From: JBDLSY01 sp041170585
GTDB taxonomy: Bacteria > Pseudomonadota > Gammaproteobacteria > Burkholderiales > Burkholderiaceae_C
DNA length: 18,408 nt
Reading direction: 5' to 3'
Assembly: GCA_041170585.1 (NCBI GenBank)
Contig: JBEDNN010000061.1
Coordinates: forward strand, 1 to 18,408
Shown here: positions 6,463 to 12,570 of the stretch, one piece after another
Numbering within the stretch: position 1 is the first letter of the stretch
Layout of the letters: the number at the start of each line of letters is the position of its first letter
Program-made: the position numbers and the translations under genes
Notes under the pieces: generated by a model
The model's input: the letters and a program-made list of their open reading frames with translations, nothing else
Told to the model about the DNA's origin: nothing
Databases searched by the model: none

Positions 6463-7766
6463 AAATAATCAAGGGGTTCAATCCATTGTGCCAACACTTT
6501 ATCAATACGCATAGCGTCCATGTCTATTATTTCTAACTTCCAACCTTCCCAAGTAATTGATTCACCTGTACGGGGTACACGCCCCATTTCTAATAGTAAT
6601 AAACCTGCTAAAGTATGGTAATGTTGTTTGTCTTCTTCTGGGACTGTTTTTAAACTTAGACGGTCTTTTAATTCAGGGACAGGAATATTGCCGTCTAATA
6701 ACCAGCTCCCATCATCACGTTGCACCGCCCAAGAATCTTCTGCATACTGTGTTTTAAATTCACCTGTAATAGCTTCTAACAAATCTTGTTGCGTAACCAT
6801 ACCTTGTAACTCACCGTATTCATCTACCACAAAAGCCATGTGAACGCTGCTTGTTTTAAACTGCTCTAATAATTCCATACCGTTTAATGTTTCAGGCACA
6901 TACAAAGGCTGAGTTAAATGGCTGCATAAATTAGCTTTTTCGCCGCGCAAATGTTGCGATAACAATAATTTAGTGCTAATAACGCCTAATACATCTTGTA
7001 AACCACCACGACATACAGGAAAGCGGCTATGTGGTGATTCGCTAACTTTTTTTAAATTATCAGCCAAAGGTAACGTAGTATCTAAATAAATAATATCTGC
7101 TCTAGGTACCATTAAAGATGACATTTGACGGTCATCTAGGCGAAATACGTTGCGTAGCATTTGGTGCTCTTGGTCTTCAATTAAACCTGCTTCACTGCCT
7201 TCTTCAATAATTGCATGTATTTCTTCTTCAGTCACTTGTTGTTCAGTGGTGTGTGAAATACCAAATGGCTTCAGTAGTAGCTTAAGAATTACTTTGGTGC
7301 TAAACGACAGTAATACTACAAAAGGTTTAGTTAAAAAAGCAATCCCTAACATGGGTTTTGCCATTAAACGTGCTAAAGGCTCTGGATTTAATTGTCCAAT
7401 TCGTTTAGGTACTAACTCACCCAGTACTATAGAAAAATAGGTAATGAATACAACTACTAAAGCAGTAGCAATACCACTAGAATGTATTTCTGGTGTACCT
7501 ATATTGATTAAAACCTGTTTAACAGGTGGCGAAAAAACACTTTCACCCACAATACCATTTAACAAGCCAATACTGGTAATACCGATTTGAATGGCTGACA
7601 AAAATTTAGTTGGGTCTTCACCTAATTTAAGTGCAGCAATTGCCGAAGAGTTGCCCTCATCAGCTAGCTTTTGCATTTTTCCTTTGCGAGCTGTAACCAA
7701 AGCAATTTCTGCCATTGCAAACAAGCCATTTAAAAAAATTAGCCCAAAAAGTAAAGTAAGTTCCAT
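6459..7766 (-). CDS. CNNM/CorC-family membrane protein with CBS domains (hemolysin-family)
   Basis: This 435-residue inner-membrane protein has the full architecture of the DUF21-CBS-CBS-CorC_HlyC family. The N-terminal DUF21/CNNM transmembrane domain (about 1-190) includes LNGLFAMAEIALVTARKGK (12-30), the IGITSIGLLNG region (61-71) and the GELVPKRIG motif (116-124). A pair of CBS domains follows (about 215-275 and 282-338; MVPRADI at 219-225, VVDEYGELQGMVT at 313-325). The C-terminal transporter-associated domain is at about 345-430. Relatives are implicated in Mg2+/Co2+ or Na+/Mg2+ efflux; many are annotated as hemolysins without good reason. The start has no ribosome-binding site, but the MELTLLFGLIFLNGLFAMAE beginning is typical. 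It heads a two-gene unit with the EamA transporter. Confidence 0.9.
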   Translation of the reverse strand: MELTLLFGLIFLNGLFAMAEIALVTARKGKMQKLADEGNSSAIAALKLGEDPTKFLSAIQIGITSIGLLNGIVGESVFSPPVKQVLINIGTPEIHSSGIATALVVVFITYFSIVLGELVPKRIGQLNPEPLARLMAKPMLGIAFLTKPFVVLLSFSTKVILKLLLKPFGISHTTEQQVTEEEIHAIIEEGSEAGLIEDQEHQMLRNVFRLDDRQMSSLMVPRADIIYLDTTLPLADNLKKVSESPHSRFPVCRGGLQDVLGVISTKLLLSQHLRGEKANLCSHLTQPLYVPETLNGMELLEQFKTSSVHMAFVVDEYGELQGMVTQQDLLEAITGEFKTQYAEDSWAVQRDDGSWLLDGNIPVPELKDRLSLKTVPEEDKQHYHTLAGLLLLEMGRVPRTGESITWEGWKLEIIDMDAMRIDKVLAQWIEPLDYL

Positions 7767-7868
7767 CTAAGTGCATATCCACGTTTAATAACGTATACGC
7801 TGGTGTTAATAATATATAAATATACCCGCGTAATGATGAATTTGTACAGTCTTTTTACATAAAAATAG

Positions 7869-7896
7869 TTTGTACAACACTGATATGATATAAAAT
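7869..7896 (+). promoter_or_regulatory. candidate pyr operon promoter
   Basis: TTTGTA/TTGTAC (7869-7875) as -35 and TAAAAT (7891-7896) as -10 are 15-16 nt apart. Transcription would start near 7903 and give a leader of about 180 nt that includes the inverted repeat and the heptamer array. The match is moderate and the region is so AT-rich that chance hexamers are common. Confidence 0.3.
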
Positions 7897-7924
7897 CGTC
7901 TAAATATATTAGATATACAAAATA

Positions 7925-7954
7925 TGAATCAAATAAATATGATTAATTGATTCA
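7925..7954 (+). promoter_or_regulatory. 8-bp inverted repeat in the pyrR leader
   Basis: TGAATCAA (7925-7932) and TTGATTCA (7947-7954) are perfect inverse complements around a 14-nt AT-rich loop. After one mismatch, three further pairs could form. In RNA this would be a weak hairpin; in DNA it is a plausible dimeric-repressor operator. It does not resemble the GC-containing PyrR anti-antiterminator binding loop known from Bacillus. Confidence 0.4.
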
Positions 7955-7980
7955 CTGTTATACGCTATAGGTAAATTACT

Positions 7981-8075
7981 ACAATAAACAATAAAAAATA
8001 AACAATAAACAATAAACAATAAAAAATAAACAATAAAAAATAAAAAATAAAAAATAAAAAATAAATAAAAAATAA
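7981..8075 (+). repeat. heptanucleotide tandem repeat AMAATAA immediately upstream of pyrR
   Basis: Twelve uninterrupted 7-bp units run from 7981 to 8064. There are two alleles, ACAATAA (c) and AAAATAA (a), in the order c c a c c c a c a a a a. A 4-nt partial unit and one further AAAATAA (8069-8075) follow, and the pyrR ATG starts at 8082. No Shine-Dalgarno sequence is present, so the array occupies the translation-initiation region. Homogeneous runs at the 3' side suggest recent expansion by slippage. Confidence 0.92.
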
Positions 8076-8081
8076 AAATTT

Positions 8082-8627
8082 ATGAATAACTTTCATTCAT
8101 TGTATACACGTTTAAATAATCAAATGAGTGCTGAATTGCAAGCAGCTACAATTGATAAAGAAACAACTATCTTAGTGGGTATTTACACAGGTGGTTACTG
8201 GGTTGCTGAAAAATTACACGCAGATTTAGGATTTGTTCAACCATTGTGTGCAGTATCTACTACTTTACAACGCGATGATTTTCCTCGAGTCGGTTTACAC
8301 AAGCAAAAACGTGCTTCAAAGCTGCCTTTGACTATACAAGGTAGTAAAATTATATTAGTTGATGATGTATTACATACAGGTAGAACCGTTCGTGCAGCTT
8401 TAAATGAATTATTTGAATATGGTCGTCCAGCCAGCGTAAAATTGGCTATTTTGGCAGATCGTTGTGAGCGAGAACTCCCTATAGAGCCTGATTTTTGCGG
8501 TGGAAAATTAGTTTTAATGCCCCATCAAAAAATTAATTTACGCCAATTATCGGTTGATAAAAGTAATCAATACAATTTAGAGTTTTATGTTGATGGAAAG
8601 CAATCAAGAACTACAGATAGTTTATAA
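8082..8627 (+). CDS. pyrR: PyrR bifunctional pyr regulator / uracil phosphoribosyltransferase-like
   Basis: This phosphoribosyltransferase-fold protein belongs to the PyrR family (181 aa; family usually 165-180). The PRPP-binding motif IILVDDVLHTGRTVRA is at 90-105. LQRDDF (62-67) replaces the family's YRDD-type segment, and LADRCERELPIEPDF (124-138) matches the conserved LADRxxRELPIxPD. In Bacillus PyrR binds pyr mRNA and attenuates transcription in response to UMP; in proteobacteria its regulatory role is less clear and it may act as a uracil phosphoribosyltransferase or a DNA/RNA regulator. It heads the pyrR-pyrB-pyrC' operon, 56 nt before pyrB. There is no ribosome-binding site; the leader is the heptamer array. 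The residues after about 171 extend beyond the core and look variable. Confidence 0.92.
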   Translation: MNNFHSLYTRLNNQMSAELQAATIDKETTILVGIYTGGYWVAEKLHADLGFVQPLCAVSTTLQRDDFPRVGLHKQKRASKLPLTIQGSKIILVDDVLHTGRTVRAALNELFEYGRPASVKLAILADRCERELPIEPDFCGGKLVLMPHQKINLRQLSVDKSNQYNLEFYVDGKQSRTTDSL

Positions 8628-8683
8628 CTATAATCTACAAAAATAATTTATATAATTTATAAAAACTATAAAAACAAATACTT

Positions 8684-9649
8684 ATGAAGCACCCGCAATT
8701 TAACAAGAATGGTGAACTTATTCATTTATTAACTTTAGAGGGCTTAAAATCAAAACATATTTTTAATATTTTGGATACCGCTGAACAATTTATTAGTGTC
8801 AGTAACCGTGATGTCAAAAAATTGCCTTTGTTACGCGGCAATAGTGTATTTAATTTATTTTTTGAAAATTCTACCCGTACACGTACTACTTTTGATATTG
8901 CTGCTAAACGCCTCAGTGCAGATTTATTCACTTTGAATTTACAAACAAGTAGTGCCAGCAAGGGAGAAAGTTTACTAGATACCGTTGATAATTTAGCGGC
9001 TATGCAAGCAGATATATTTGTAGTACGCCATGCTCAAAGTGGTGCATCTACACTGATTGCACAACATCTGAATCGCTTACACAACGGCACTGTTCACGTC
9101 ATTAATGCAGGTGACGGCCGTCATGCACATCCTACACAAGGCTTGCTTGATATGTACACCATTAGGCATTATAAACAAAATTTTACCGAGCTAACCGTTG
9201 CAATTGTAGGTGATGTTTTACATAGCCGTGTAGCACGTAGCGATATTCATGTTTTAACCACTTTAGGTGTACCAGAAATTAGAGTCATAGGACCACGCAC
9301 TTTAATTCCTGACGATATTATTGATATGGGCGTAAGAATATTCAATAATTTAGAAGAAGGTTTAAGAAATGTTGATGTCATTATAATGCTTCGCTTACAA
9401 AATGAACGCATGCAAGGCGGACTAGTGCCTAGTGAAAGAGAATATTTTAAATATTTTGGTTTAACACCTGCTAAATTAGCTTTAGCTAAGCCTGATGCTA
9501 TTGTTATGCACCCAGGACCCATGAATCGTGGCGTAGAAATTGATTCGGAAGTCGCTGATGGTAATCAAGCCGTTATTTTGCCTCAAGTTAGCTTTGGAAT
9601 TGCTGTGCGTATGGCGGTGATGAGTTTACTGGCTGGTGTAGGAAAGTAA
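8684..9649 (+). CDS. pyrB: aspartate carbamoyltransferase catalytic subunit
   Basis: PyrB catalyses carbamoyl phosphate plus L-aspartate to N-carbamoyl-aspartate, the committed step of pyrimidine synthesis. At 321 aa it has normal length for class A/B catalytic chains. Signature motifs are the carbamoyl-phosphate loop FFENSTRTRTTFD (59-71), the lid ASKGES (91-96) with K93, HPTQGLLDMY (149-158), MLRLQNER near 235-242 and HPGPMNRGVEI (276-286). No pyrI regulatory chain follows. Instead pyrC' begins 4 nt after the stop, fitting the class A ATCase type in which PyrB assembles with a dihydroorotase-like partner. There is no ribosome-binding site before the ATG; the 56-nt gap after pyrR is A/T-rich. 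Confidence 0.96.
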   Translation: MKHPQFNKNGELIHLLTLEGLKSKHIFNILDTAEQFISVSNRDVKKLPLLRGNSVFNLFFENSTRTRTTFDIAAKRLSADLFTLNLQTSSASKGESLLDTVDNLAAMQADIFVVRHAQSGASTLIAQHLNRLHNGTVHVINAGDGRHAHPTQGLLDMYTIRHYKQNFTELTVAIVGDVLHSRVARSDIHVLTTLGVPEIRVIGPRTLIPDDIIDMGVRIFNNLEEGLRNVDVIIMLRLQNERMQGGLVPSEREYFKYFGLTPAKLALAKPDAIVMHPGPMNRGVEIDSEVADGNQAVILPQVSFGIAVRMAVMSLLAGVGK

Positions 9650-9653
9650 ATTT

Positions 9654-10949
9654 ATGAACATTACCATTAAAAATGCACGATTAATTTGCCCCGCTACTCA
9701 TTTAGATGCAATACAAACGCTACATATTGTAGGCAACAAAATTAGTGCTTTAGGTCAAGCACCGACTGGCTTTATAGCAAATATCATTATTGATGGCACT
9801 GATTGCATATTAACAACAGGCTTAATTGATTTATCAGTTCGATTGCGTGAACCAGGTTATGAACATAAGCAGGCAATGGCTACTGAACTCGCCGCCGCTG
9901 TATCTGGTGGTGTAACAACAGTCGTATGCCCGCCCGATACTTCACCTATACTTGATGAAGTAGGTTTGGTTGAAATGTTATTACAACGTGCTGAAAAACT
10001 GGCAATAGCCCGTGTTTTACCTTTAGGGGCTTTAACTCGCCAACTTCAAGGACTTGAATTGAGTGAATTAGCCCAACTTGCTGAATCAGGGTGTATCGCC
10101 TTTAGTCAAGGGTCTATACCCTTGTCTAATCTTCAGGTATTAGCTCGGGCTTTAAATTATGCTAAAACCTATCAAATACCTGTTTGGTTACGCCCTGTAA
10201 ATAGTCAATTGGCTTTGGGCGTAGCAGCCAGTGGTGCTTATGCAACCCGTATGGGTTTATCGGGTATTCCGGTGGCTGCAGAAAGTATTGCTTTGCTCAC
10301 TTTATTTGAGCTGCTACGCACTAACCCAACACCTGTTCATATTCAATGTATTTCCAGCGCCCGTGGCGTAGCGTTAGTGCGTGAAGCCAAATTACAAGGA
10401 TTACCCGTAACATGTGATGTCAGTGCCTATCATTTACATTGGTGTGATACCGATATTGGTTACTTTAATGCGCAAATGCGTTTCAATCCGCCTTTACGTT
10501 CTAATCAAGACAGACTAGCCTTACGTGCGGGTTTAATAGACGGCACGATTGATGCAATATGTTCAGACCATACACCTTTAGATATTGATGCAAAATTATT
10601 GTCTTTTGCTGAAGCCAGTGTAGGTGCTAGTGGTGTTGAATTATTGTTATCTATAGTTATTCAGTGGGCTTTACAAGAAAAACTATCACTTGGTACAGCT
10701 TTAGCGTGTCTAACTTCAGGAGCTGCTAAAGTGTTACGCCGTGATATACCCAGTCTAATGGTAGGTTCAATAGCTGATTTAGTATTGTTCAACCCTAATA
10801 TGTGGCAAATCGTCAAAAATTTACACTCTCAAGGACAAAACACACCTTTTGCAGGCATGGAGTTACCCGGTGTGGTACAAGCAACTTTACTGAACGGTCG
10901 GTTGGTGTATCAATCTGATTTAAATAAAACACAGACTGTTTACTATTAG
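9654..10949 (+). CDS. pyrC': dihydroorotase homologue PyrC', probably catalytically inactive (pDHO)
   Basis: This 431-residue amidohydrolase-fold protein aligns with class I dihydroorotase along its length (GLIDL at 56-60, LREPGYEHK at 64-72, GGVTTVVCPPDTSP at 85-98, SDHTPLD at 304-310, ADLVLF near the C-terminus). The zinc ligands are largely gone: the HxH of active enzymes is S61-V-R63, the metal Asp of the GAVAFSDDG region is Q152, the HAED-type histidine is missing at RPVN (180-183), and the HISTA histidine is C232. D305 survives. Pseudomonas PyrC' is a known inactive homologue of this kind, needed for PyrB dodecamer assembly; the same structural role is inferred here. AGGAAAG (9640-9646), inside the pyrB end, is its ribosome-binding site. 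An active dihydroorotase must lie elsewhere. Confidence 0.9.
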   Translation: MNITIKNARLICPATHLDAIQTLHIVGNKISALGQAPTGFIANIIIDGTDCILTTGLIDLSVRLREPGYEHKQAMATELAAAVSGGVTTVVCPPDTSPILDEVGLVEMLLQRAEKLAIARVLPLGALTRQLQGLELSELAQLAESGCIAFSQGSIPLSNLQVLARALNYAKTYQIPVWLRPVNSQLALGVAASGAYATRMGLSGIPVAAESIALLTLFELLRTNPTPVHIQCISSARGVALVREAKLQGLPVTCDVSAYHLHWCDTDIGYFNAQMRFNPPLRSNQDRLALRAGLIDGTIDAICSDHTPLDIDAKLLSFAEASVGASGVELLLSIVIQWALQEKLSLGTALACLTSGAAKVLRRDIPSLMVGSIADLVLFNPNMWQIVKNLHSQGQNTPFAGMELPGVVQATLLNGRLVYQSDLNKTQTVYY

Positions 10950-11016
10950 AAAAACTCCAAGTATAAAATAAGTAGACTGATTGTTTAAAGTAATATTGAA
11001 GCGGTAAGCTTAAAGA

Positions 11017-11077
11017 GATTTTTAAAACTATTAGGATTTTTAAAACTATTAAATATACAAAAACTATTAAATATACA
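11017..11077 (+). repeat. 18-bp-period tandem repeat downstream of pyrC'
   Basis: Two exact 18-mers, AAAACTATTAAATATACA, lie at 11042-11059 and 11060-11077. A related unit with the same period precedes them: a 17-bp block beginning GATTTTTAAAAC at 11017-11033 recurs at 11035-11051. The period of 18 is kept across the whole 61 bp. Confidence 0.88.
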
Positions 11078-11093
11078 TTTAAAATGCTATTTT

Positions 11094-11122
11094 TAAGCCT
11101 TAAAATTTAAAGCTTAGTTTTT
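11094..11122 (+). terminator. candidate terminator of the pyr operon
   Basis: TAAGC (11094-11098) pairs with GCTTA (11112-11116). After one mismatch, five further A/T pairs close around a single loop base, and T-rich sequence follows (11118-11122). The stem is AT-heavy and therefore weak. Some pairing on the opposite strand is also possible, so it might serve both converging units. Confidence 0.38.
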
Positions 11123-11305
11123 GTATAAGTATGGTTTTGAGAAAAGTCTAATAGATAATAGTGGTGGTGTTCAAATAGCACTGATGCAAGAAATTTAATA
11201 ATTAAGAAATAATCAGTAAAATGAACAAGCTACTGCACCAGTGTAAATATTATAAAAGTTAAAATTTAACATTACCATAATAGTATATATTTTATATCAC
11301 CATTA

Positions 11306-12511
11306 TTATTTATAAGCAGTCCCATTTACAATGACTTCAACGCGTCGGTTAGGCAATAAACATTCTTGGAATGCATATTTGTTTTTAAAACGCTGTGTAC
11401 AAGCCTCTACTTGTAATGAATCACCTTTGTAACTATCTATCAATAAGTCGCTATTAATTCCTTGACTAATCATATATTGCTTGATTAAAATCACTCTATC
11501 TTTTGACAAAGTAGTATTATAATTAATATTGCCTGTTTGATTACTTCTATCGGCATGACCAATTAATTCAACCCGTTCAACGCTATAACTACCTGCTTTC
11601 ATTTCAGCTATCAAACTATCAAGCCGCTGTTTTGTATAATCGCGTACATTTGACAAATCACGTTTATCAAAGTTAAATAGTACTTCAGCAGAATGGCGTA
11701 TTTTTTGTGATTGAATTACAGGTGGTACTACCACGGGTGGTACTACTACAGGAGTTTCTAATACAGGAGTTTCTAATACAGGAGTTTCTAATACAGGTGG
11801 TATTATAGCAATCGGTGTTGTCGTCTGCACTGCTGCTGTAACAGCGGGTGTTGTAGTACAAGTCTCTAATATTTTTTTAGCGGCGTGGAGTTCATTCTCG
11901 GCTAATTGAATATAGGGCCGTGCGTGTCGCCAACCTTGGTCATTTATTTCATGCCCTGCATGCGACAAATACACTTCAGCACAAGCCACTTGGGCTTCGG
12001 CACAAACTTTAGCACCACCATAATTTGGATGCTGCTTATACTCATTGGCTAACGACCATAAATCACTGCGTAAACGTTGACTATTGTCTAATAGTAAAGT
12101 CTGTGTTGCTGGATGGTCTGTCACAATCATCAAAGAACCATTTACTGCAAACGGCGCTTCACTGACGGGTTGTTTCGCTAAATATTGTGTAATTCGTTTT
12201 GATTCAGTGTAGGCATCTTGTGCAAAATTACTACGGTCATTACGCGTATATTCATGAAAACTAGCGTCTAGCCAGCAACGTGATTTTGATAACGCATACG
12301 ACTGACTCGAATAAGTGCCTGTATCAATCAAATCCTGCAGCTCATCACGTTGTACTTGATACAAACTATGATTAACATCCGCTGAACGTGCACGGACTAA
12401 CGGCGTTATTGCCTTATGCTGTGCATAACTAGTGCTTAACGCACACAATGATGCGACTAACACACTTAAATGCTTTACATTAATAAATTGCAAGATTGAT
12501 GATTGCTGCAT
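11306..12511 (-). CDS. OmpA-family peptidoglycan-binding envelope protein
   Basis: This exported protein is 401 aa. Residues 1-30 are a signal peptide (hydrophobic core LSVLVASLCALS, cleavage after SYA). Residues about 45-215 form a helical domain with CWLDASFHEYTRNDR (79-93), of a kind I recall beside OmpA domains in betaproteobacteria; this is not verified. A Pro/Val linker (about 236-266) contains ETPVL and VVVPP repeats. The OmpA C-terminal domain spans about 276-397 and keeps the diaminopimelate-contacting Asp and Arg (D321 in HADRS, R339 in SKDRV). Two cysteines, C371 and C384, bracket an insertion and may be disulfide-bonded. There is no N-terminal 8-strand barrel and no lipobox, so it is periplasmic or complexed with the barrel protein encoded 59 nt upstream. 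A strong ribosome-binding site (CAGGAG, 6 nt spacing) supports the start. Confidence 0.88.
   Translation of the reverse strand: MQQSSILQFINVKHLSVLVASLCALSTSYAQHKAITPLVRARSADVNHSLYQVQRDELQDLIDTGTYSSQSYALSKSRCWLDASFHEYTRNDRSNFAQDAYTESKRITQYLAKQPVSEAPFAVNGSLMIVTDHPATQTLLLDNSQRLRSDLWSLANEYKQHPNYGGAKVCAEAQVACAEVYLSHAGHEINDQGWRHARPYIQLAENELHAAKKILETCTTTPAVTAAVQTTTPIAIIPPVLETPVLETPVLETPVVVPPVVVPPVIQSQKIRHSAEVLFNFDKRDLSNVRDYTKQRLDSLIAEMKAGSYSVERVELIGHADRSNQTGNINYNTTLSKDRVILIKQYMISQGINSDLLIDSYKGDSLQVEACTQRFKNKYAFQECLLPNRRVEVIVNGTAYK
11748..11792 (-). repeat. three 15-bp tandem repeats coding the OmpA-protein linker
   Basis: ACAGGAGTTTCTAAT (plus-strand reading) occurs three times without interruption at 11748-11762, 11763-11777 and 11778-11792. 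It encodes repeated ETPVL pentapeptides in the proline-rich linker; a second motif, VVVPP, repeats just beside it. Copy-number changes would keep the frame and alter the length of the peptidoglycan tether. Confidence 0.92.
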
Positions 12512-12570
12512 TCAAAACTCCTGTATGTCTTACTTGTATGTCTAGCTAAATTGATTGACTACAACGGCCA

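Larger units (their letters stand above)
7767..8081. other. divergent corC-like / pyrR intergenic region
   Basis: These 315 nt contain no gene. From left to right the region holds an AT-rich stretch next to the corC-like start and two copies of TTTGTACA (7841-7848 and 7869-7876), each containing the palindrome TGTACA, 28 bp apart. It then holds a candidate plus-strand promoter, an 8-bp inverted repeat (7925-7954) and the heptamer array next to pyrR. The pyr operon must be expressed from here, so these elements make up its leader. Confidence 0.6.
10950..11305. other. convergent intergenic region between pyrC' and the surface operon
   Basis: These 356 AT-rich nt hold no credible gene (the longest ATG frame I see, at 11221, is 13 codons). 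The region contains an 18-bp-period tandem repeat (11017-11077), a candidate AT-rich terminator for the pyr operon (11094-11122), and, read on the minus strand just after the OmpA-family gene, a weak AT-only hairpin near 11273-11304 without a U-tract. Confidence 0.6.

Noticed and set aside
6459..7766. Hemolysin function for the CBS-domain protein
   Set aside because: The hemolysin label is historical; DUF21-CBS-CorC proteins are membrane ion-transport related and no toxin feature is visible.
7925..7954. PyrR-type RNA attenuator in the pyr leader
   Set aside because: The hairpin lacks the conserved loop known from Bacillus PyrR targets and is not followed by a terminator; kept only as a generic inverted repeat.
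7981..8075. CRISPR-like array
   Set aside because: Units are 7 bp without spacers; it is a simple-sequence repeat.
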